Positions 5,998 through 9,346 of a DNA stretch of 9,346 nt are shown here, one piece after another. Where the stretch lies: NCBI GenBank assembly GCA_900546875.1, contig URET01000045.1:1-9346 (forward strand), given 5' to 3'. Source of the stretch: an uncultured Eubacteriales bacterium. GTDB taxonomy: Bacteria; Bacillota; Clostridia; Christensenellales; CAG-314. Under the pieces are notes generated by a model, which did no database searches, was not told where the DNA came from, and was given only the letters and a program-made list of their open reading frames with translations. The position numbers and the translations under genes are program-made. The stretch's first letter is position 1, and every line of letters starts with the position of its first letter.

Positions 5998-6708
5998 ATG
6001 AACAGCAAAAGTTCCAGCACGAAAATCACCGTGATCGTAAACGTAATTCTTGTCGTGATCGTACTTGTTTACGTTTTCACCAACATGTCGGTGGATTACA
6101 AAAGTATAGGCGCTCAGCGCTATTTTACTTACGCTCCTTTCGATACCGCAGAAGAATGCATTGCTTTCGCAACGGAAACGAAAGGCTTCGATCTGTGCGT
6201 ATTCACCGACTTCGACGCAGACAACACCGAAATATACTCGAGAAAATATTTTGCCGTCAACGGAGAGTACAACGCCACGGCAGCGGTTTCTGCAGAGGAT
6301 TTCGAGTTTCTTAAGCTTGTCGTAGCCTATTCGCTTGACGAATACTCCGAAAAATATGCGGTTTTGCTTCTCGAGGCGCCCGAAACCCCGGAAGTTTACT
6401 ATGAAAACGCCGGCGCCCCCGAACATTATAAAATACAGACAGGACTCACCAGTAACAATAATACCCTGTTTGAAGCGGTTTACGCCAATTTTTATTTGAA
6501 TAACGAGGGAGCGGGAGAATTTACCGCGCTGCTAAGTCAGAATTTTTCTTCTGCTACAGCTTATGTGTCGGCATCGACGGCTTACATCCTGTGCGGCGGA
6601 TACGCGGTGGTGTATTTTTACGGAGACATTCCCGATGCGACAAAGGAAGCGCTTACCGAAGAACTGTATTCTAACCTTACCCTTATCGGGGAGCAGAAAG
6701 ACATCTGA
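5998..6708 (+). CDS. Unrecognised membrane-anchored, probably exported protein
   Basis: A 236-residue protein that I do not recognise. A short basic/polar N-terminus is followed by one hydrophobic helix at about residues 10-28. The rest is soluble, acidic and rich in Tyr, Phe and Asn, so the likely topology is a single anchor with an outside domain. There is no lipobox. Residues 35-125 include alternating hydrophobic stretches (FDLCVFTDF, KYAVLLLEAP), and 155-230 include AYILCGGYAVVYFYGD, consistent with an alpha/beta domain repeated or continued. Cysteines at 54, 67 and 199 are not arranged as a metal site. Translation starts at the ATG with GGAAGGG (5985-5991) at good spacing. It is read from a perfect-consensus promoter and is followed after 37 bp, without a terminator, by a MazG-like gene. 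It therefore appears to be expressed, possibly at a high level unless repressed. The function is unknown. Confidence 0.85.
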   Translation: MNSKSSSTKITVIVNVILVVIVLVYVFTNMSVDYKSIGAQRYFTYAPFDTAEECIAFATETKGFDLCVFTDFDADNTEIYSRKYFAVNGEYNATAAVSAEDFEFLKLVVAYSLDEYSEKYAVLLLEAPETPEVYYENAGAPEHYKIQTGLTSNNNTLFEAVYANFYLNNEGAGEFTALLSQNFSSATAYVSASTAYILCGGYAVVYFYGDIPDATKEALTEELYSNLTLIGEQKDI

Positions 6709-6745
6709 CAGCCTGTACTGCCGACATTTATCACGGAGAACCAAT

Positions 6746-7060
6746 ATGGACGATCAACGCGAAATATACGAAAAAATACTGAAAGCATGGGGTGAGGACT
6801 CACAGATACGCGCAAGCATAGAAGAGATGAGCGAACTCATCCATGCTCTCATGCGATATACGAGAGAACTGAACACCCTGCCGCATAACGAAAACGAACT
6901 GCTTAAAAGACGCGAAGCGGTGACAGAAGAGATCGCCGACGTGCTGAACATGGCGGAACAGCTGCGTTTCATCTTCGGAGAAGAAAAGGTAGACAAAATC
7001 CGCCGGGAAAAGCTTGACCGCGTACTTTGCCGCCTGACAAAAGCCGGGGAAAACGTCTGA
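6746..7060 (+). CDS. MazG-like nucleotide pyrophosphohydrolase
   Basis: A compact 104-residue, mostly helical protein with the MazG metal-binding pattern: EExxE as Glu26, Glu27 and Glu30 in IEEMSE, and ExxD as Glu62 and Asp65 in EEIADV. Family members are usually dimers or tetramers that hydrolyse nucleoside triphosphates to monophosphates and pyrophosphate, removing damaged or excess nucleotides. The single-domain length fits small MazG-like proteins rather than the two-domain housekeeping MazG. The ATG at 6746 is preferred over upstream in-frame starts, which would overlap the preceding gene; CGGAGAA lies just before it. It follows the unknown gene by 37 bp on the same strand with no terminator between, so it is probably translated from the same message. 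The substrate (dUTP, dCTP or an oxidised nucleotide) is not decided by the sequence. Confidence 0.82.
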   Translation: MDDQREIYEKILKAWGEDSQIRASIEEMSELIHALMRYTRELNTLPHNENELLKRREAVTEEIADVLNMAEQLRFIFGEEKVDKIRREKLDRVLCRLTKAGENV

Positions 7061-7175
7061 ACTTCCGTCAAAAAGGTCGGTGCCTTCAGATACAGTCTCG
7101 AAGAGAGAAAAAAGTCCGTAGCATGACATGATGCAAACGTTGATTTTATCTTCGGAGAAGGGAAACAAAAACGTT

Positions 7176-7205
7176 TTTACATTCGGTTTCGGGCGGCGGT
7201 AAAAA
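7176..7205 (+). promoter_or_regulatory. Possible weak promoter of yhbY
   Basis: TTTACA (7176-7181) and TAAAAA (7200-7205) are separated by 18 bases, a fair -35 and a poor -10. The start would fall near 7212, leaving about 22 bases of leader. The 173-bp gap after the MazG-like gene suggests a separate promoter, but this match is weak and transcription from upstream is equally possible. Confidence 0.28.
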
Positions 7206-7233
7206 GCATATCAAGGAAGAAGGGAGAGATAAA

Positions 7234-7530
7234 ATGCTCAGTGCAAAGCAAAGAAGTCAGCTGAAAAGCAAAGCAAATCCGATAAAACCTCTTGTATTTA
7301 TCGGAAAGGAGGGCGTGACCGAAAACGTGGCAAAAGAAGCCGAGACCTCTTTATATCATAACGAACTTATAAAAGTTGCGGTGCAGAAAGGCTACGAAGG
7401 CACTCCGCAGGAAGCCGCCGAAAAACTATGCGGAATATTGGGGTGCGAAACCGTACAGATACTCGGCAGTAAGATAACGCTCTACAAGCGTACCGACAAG
7501 AAAGATTTCGAGCATCTGCTCACGCCTTAG
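7234..7530 (+). CDS. yhbY: YhbY-family RNA-binding protein (CRM domain)
   Basis: A 98-residue protein of the usual YhbY length, consisting of one CRM domain. YhbY proteins associate with pre-50S ribosomal particles and are thought to help large-subunit maturation. Typical elements are LSAKQRSQLKSKAN at the start, the LVFIGKEGVTENV segment (about residues 20-32) holding the conserved GKxG turn, HNELIKVAV (42-50), and the closing QILGSKITLYKR (76-87). The ATG has an AGGGAGAG ribosome binding site at about 7221-7228. In many Bacillota yhbY sits directly beside obg and nadD; here obg is 3.7 kb away on the opposite strand and nadD is not in the window. Its last 11 bases overlap the end of the convergent membrane-protein gene. 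Confidence 0.94.
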   Translation: MLSAKQRSQLKSKANPIKPLVFIGKEGVTENVAKEAETSLYHNELIKVAVQKGYEGTPQEAAEKLCGILGCETVQILGSKITLYKRTDKKDFEHLLTP

Positions 7531-8266
7531 CGCGGAAACGCGAAAGCAGAGCGAGAACAAACAGCACGGTAGCGCCGATCAGATAATAAAAGGGGAAGAA
7601 AGCGACGAAAGAAGTCAAAGAAAGGAACAGCGCACTTATGAAATAGTATTTTGCGTGCGCTTTGGAAAGGGCGCCTTTGAGGAGCGGAGGCAGCCGTTTG
7701 GTTTTCTCGGGGATATAAGCTTTCAGTTCCTCTGAGTCTTTCAGAAGTGCGGCGCACTCTTCCTGCCCGATAAAAGAAACTTCCACACCCGAATGTTTTC
7801 CGAAAACGTTCAGTTCCGGCAGCGGAGATACCGAAAAGACAAACAGATGCCCCACTTTAAGGCGACGGCAAAGACCGATGGTATCGCAGGCGTTTTTTTC
7901 GCCCGTATGTGAACTGACCACAGTGACGAAAAATACTTTTTCCGCACTGAAACAAAGCAGAGAAGTTTTATAGAAGGTCACTCCGAAGCCTTTTGCTCTG
8001 TAAGCGTCTGCAATTGCGGGAAGGGCTTTTTCCTCAAGGGCGATGAATTTTGCGGCGGCACGCAGAACGTCGGCTTTTTCCTTTTTCGCGTTGCTTTTTC
8101 TGAAATGTTTTTTAAAAACAAGACGTCCGCCGCATAAAAAAATAAGAGCGGCAAATAATCCTATCAGAAAACAGACCGTCACGTCTTTGAAATAGTAGCG
8201 CGACCAGATAAACCCGACGGCAAAACCGCCCGTAAAAATAAAAATGTAATCAAAAACTACTGCCAT
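7520..8266 (-). CDS. Unrecognised membrane protein with four predicted helices
   Basis: A 248-residue protein that I do not recognise. It has two hydrophobic helices near the N-terminus (about 3-22 and 29-47), a basic linker (51-65, KKHFRKSNAKKEK), a soluble domain at about 70-200, and two hydrophobic helices near the C-terminus (about 207-225 and 226-244), ending in a basic SRFRAKA tail. The positive charges put the central domain in the cytoplasm. That domain begins with a long helix (AAKFIALEEKALPAIADAYRA) and continues with alternating strands (VTFYKT, VFFVTVVSS, HLFVFSVSP). This vaguely suggests a nuclease-like or Rossmann-like alpha/beta fold, but no catalytic signature is visible. I prefer the ATG at 8264-8266, because GGTGAT lies upstream and a longer start at 8347 would run into the divergent gene. 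Its end overlaps yhbY by 11 bases. Function unknown. Confidence 0.8.
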   Translation of the reverse strand: MAVVFDYIFIFTGGFAVGFIWSRYYFKDVTVCFLIGLFAALIFLCGGRLVFKKHFRKSNAKKEKADVLRAAAKFIALEEKALPAIADAYRAKGFGVTFYKTSLLCFSAEKVFFVTVVSSHTGEKNACDTIGLCRRLKVGHLFVFSVSPLPELNVFGKHSGVEVSFIGQEECAALLKDSEELKAYIPEKTKRLPPLLKGALSKAHAKYYFISALFLSLTSFVAFFPFYYLIGATVLFVLALLSRFRAKA

Positions 8267-8303
8267 ATATCGATTATCACCGTTTTCAGGTTTTTTAAAC
8301 TTT

Positions 8304-9059
8304 ATGAAGATACAGGAATTATTAGCTCCGTTCAGACGCGCCGTCAACGACTACTCCATGATCAGCGACAACGACTATATAGGAGTCGGCGTCTCGGGCG
8401 GAAAGGACAGCCTTGTTTTACTTGCCCTGCTGGCTGCCTACCGTAAATTTTCGCCTCAGAAATTCGACCTTTGCGCCGTAACGATAGATATGGGCTTCAG
8501 GTCGTCGGACTTTTCACCCGTTGCCCGGTATTGCGAAGAGCTCGGAGTGGAGTACCATGTCGAAAAAACCGACATAGCCGAGATTCTTTTTGAAATAAAA
8601 AAGGAAAAAAATCCATGTTCTTTATGTTCAAAAATGAGAAGGGGGGCTTTAAATAACTGTCTGCTGAAAAAAGGGGTCAGAAAACTCGCTCTGGGACACC
8701 ACGCCGACGACGTTGCCGAAACTTTTTTGCTCAGCCTTCTTTACGAAGGAAGACTGTCGACCTTTTCACCCGTTTCATACATGGATAAAACGGGTGTAAC
8801 GCTCATAAGACCCATGATATATATACGCGAAAAAAATATCGGAGCTTACGCAAAACAGCTTCCCGTGGTTTTCAATCCCTGCCCGGCAGACAAGCATACC
8901 CGACGCGAGTATATGAAAAAACTGCTTTCGGAGTTTTCAGACGAAATACCCTTTGCCGAACAGCGTATAATCGACGCCGTGACTCATCCGGAAAGAAACA
9001 ATTTGTGGCCTGCTCCTTCGCATATATCCGGAGAAGGATCCCGCAAAACAAAAAAGTAA
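8304..9059 (+). CDS. TtcA-like PP-loop ATPase, probable tRNA thiolation enzyme
   Basis: A 251-residue member of the TtcA/TilS family of tRNA-modifying N-type ATP pyrophosphatases, which adenylate a tRNA base before modification. The PP-loop is SGGKDS (31-36), followed by AVTIDMGF (58-65). The pair Cys105 and Cys108 in NPCSLCSKMRRG and a third cysteine, Cys193 in NPCPADKHTRR, match the three-cysteine arrangement that in TtcA holds an iron-sulfur cluster. GHHADDVAETFLLSLLYEG (131-149) and HPERNNLW (228-235) are also typical. The cysteines favour TtcA (2-thiocytidine) over TilS (lysidine), which lacks this cluster. It is shorter than the roughly 310-residue enterobacterial enzyme. The actual tRNA target is not proven. 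The ATG at 8304 has only a weak CAGG upstream. The gene is divergent from the membrane-protein gene, 37 bp apart, and ends 38 bp before the tandem array. No terminator is visible after it. Confidence 0.9.
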   Translation: MKIQELLAPFRRAVNDYSMISDNDYIGVGVSGGKDSLVLLALLAAYRKFSPQKFDLCAVTIDMGFRSSDFSPVARYCEELGVEYHVEKTDIAEILFEIKKEKNPCSLCSKMRRGALNNCLLKKGVRKLALGHHADDVAETFLLSLLYEGRLSTFSPVSYMDKTGVTLIRPMIYIREKNIGAYAKQLPVVFNPCPADKHTRREYMKKLLSEFSDEIPFAEQRIIDAVTHPERNNLWPAPSHISGEGSRKTKK

Positions 9060-9097
9060 CGTAATCGCTGCCGGCAACATATAAATATAAAAGCCCC

Positions 9098-9346
9098 AAA
9101 GCTTCGGACGGCAGCGCGCACCCCGGACAAATGTGCGTTTCGCTTCGGTCCGTCGCCTTCTTACCTGCGGCTATCGGCACGACCTCTCCGCCCGTACGGC
9201 AAAAAGCTTCGGACGGCAGCGCGCACCCCGGACAAATGTGCGTTTCGCTTCGGTCCGTCGCCTTCTTACCTGCGGCTATCGGCACGACCTCTCCGCCCGT
9301 ACGGCAAAAAGCTTCGGACGGCAGCGCGCACCCCGGACAAATGTGC
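9098..9346. repeat. Perfect 105-bp tandem repeat array, continuing past the window
   Basis: A 105-bp unit is repeated head to tail: 9098-9202, 9203-9307 and a partial third copy of 39 bases, 9308-9346. I found no difference between copies. The unit is about 64 percent GC by hand count, higher than the genes around it. Each unit contains a CGCAC/GTGCG inverted repeat with an 11-base loop (9117-9121 and 9133-9137 in copy 1), two GCTTCGG direct repeats, and CGGAC/GTCCG elements. The length is a multiple of three, so open frames persist through the array: all three plus frames and one minus frame lack stops within the unit. The minus frame encodes a 35-residue unit with ICPGCALPSEA. Openness in four frames argues that this mostly reflects base composition. 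The true extent and function are outside view. Confidence 0.93.

Noticed and set aside
7128..7202. 24-codon plus-strand frame before yhbY
   Set aside because: No good ribosome binding site and no recognisable peptide feature. It fits chance in a 173-bp gap.
8267..8347. Longer start for the membrane-protein gene
   Set aside because: It would overlap the start of the divergent TtcA-like gene by 44 bases and add a polar N-terminus before the first helix. The ATG at 8266 has GGTGAT upstream.
8872..9285. 137-residue minus-strand frame spanning the repeat array and the 3' part of the TtcA-like gene
   Set aside because: Its second half is antisense to a clearly real gene, no start signal is visible, and the repeat part is open in four of six frames. 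I kept the repeat-peptide idea only as a finding.
9098..9346. CRISPR array
   Set aside because: The units are contiguous 105-bp identical copies without variable spacers, and no cas gene is present.

Overview
The window looks like a chromosomal segment of a low-to-mid GC Gram-positive bacterium, most likely a gut-type Clostridia (Bacillota). The evidence is strong GGAGG-type ribosome binding sites, a TTG start on obg, consensus sigma-A promoters, a YhbY protein and a stand-alone LUD-domain protein. This placement is inferred from gene content and style, not from a marker gene. No phage, transposase, CRISPR, tRNA or rRNA was seen.

Layout. Positions 1-301 hold no gene, only short palindromes. 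The minus strand then carries, in transcription order from right to left: transketolase (3792-5747), a 293-bp gap rich in inverted repeats, the ribosome-assembly GTPase Obg (2236-3498), a LUD-domain protein (1535-2185) and a membrane-anchored endonuclease/exonuclease/phosphatase-family protein (302-1444). Obg, LUD and the phosphatase-family gene are separated by 50 and 90 bp and probably form one transcription unit. A divergent control region (5748-5997) carries a good sigma-A promoter for tkt on the minus strand and a perfect-consensus promoter (TTGACA, 17-bp spacer, TATAAT) on the plus strand. The plus-strand promoter drives an unrecognised exported protein (5998-6708) and then a small MazG-like protein (6746-7060). 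YhbY (7234-7530) follows on the plus strand and converges, with an 11-bp overlap, on a four-helix membrane protein (7520-8266, minus). A TtcA-like PP-loop tRNA-modifying enzyme (8304-9059, plus) is divergent from that membrane protein. The window ends inside a perfect 105-bp tandem array (9098-9346).

Functionally this is mostly housekeeping: ribosome assembly (Obg, YhbY), tRNA modification (TtcA-like), nucleotide pool cleaning (MazG-like) and the pentose phosphate pathway (transketolase). I do not see a clear new multi-gene system. The parts most worth a second look are non-coding: the 105-bp tandem repeat, the interlocking inverted repeats between tkt and obg, and the dyads at the tkt/5998 divergent promoters. 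Among the proteins, the transketolase has Glu in place of Asp in its GDG cofactor motif, and the LUD protein has an unusual cysteine-rich tail.
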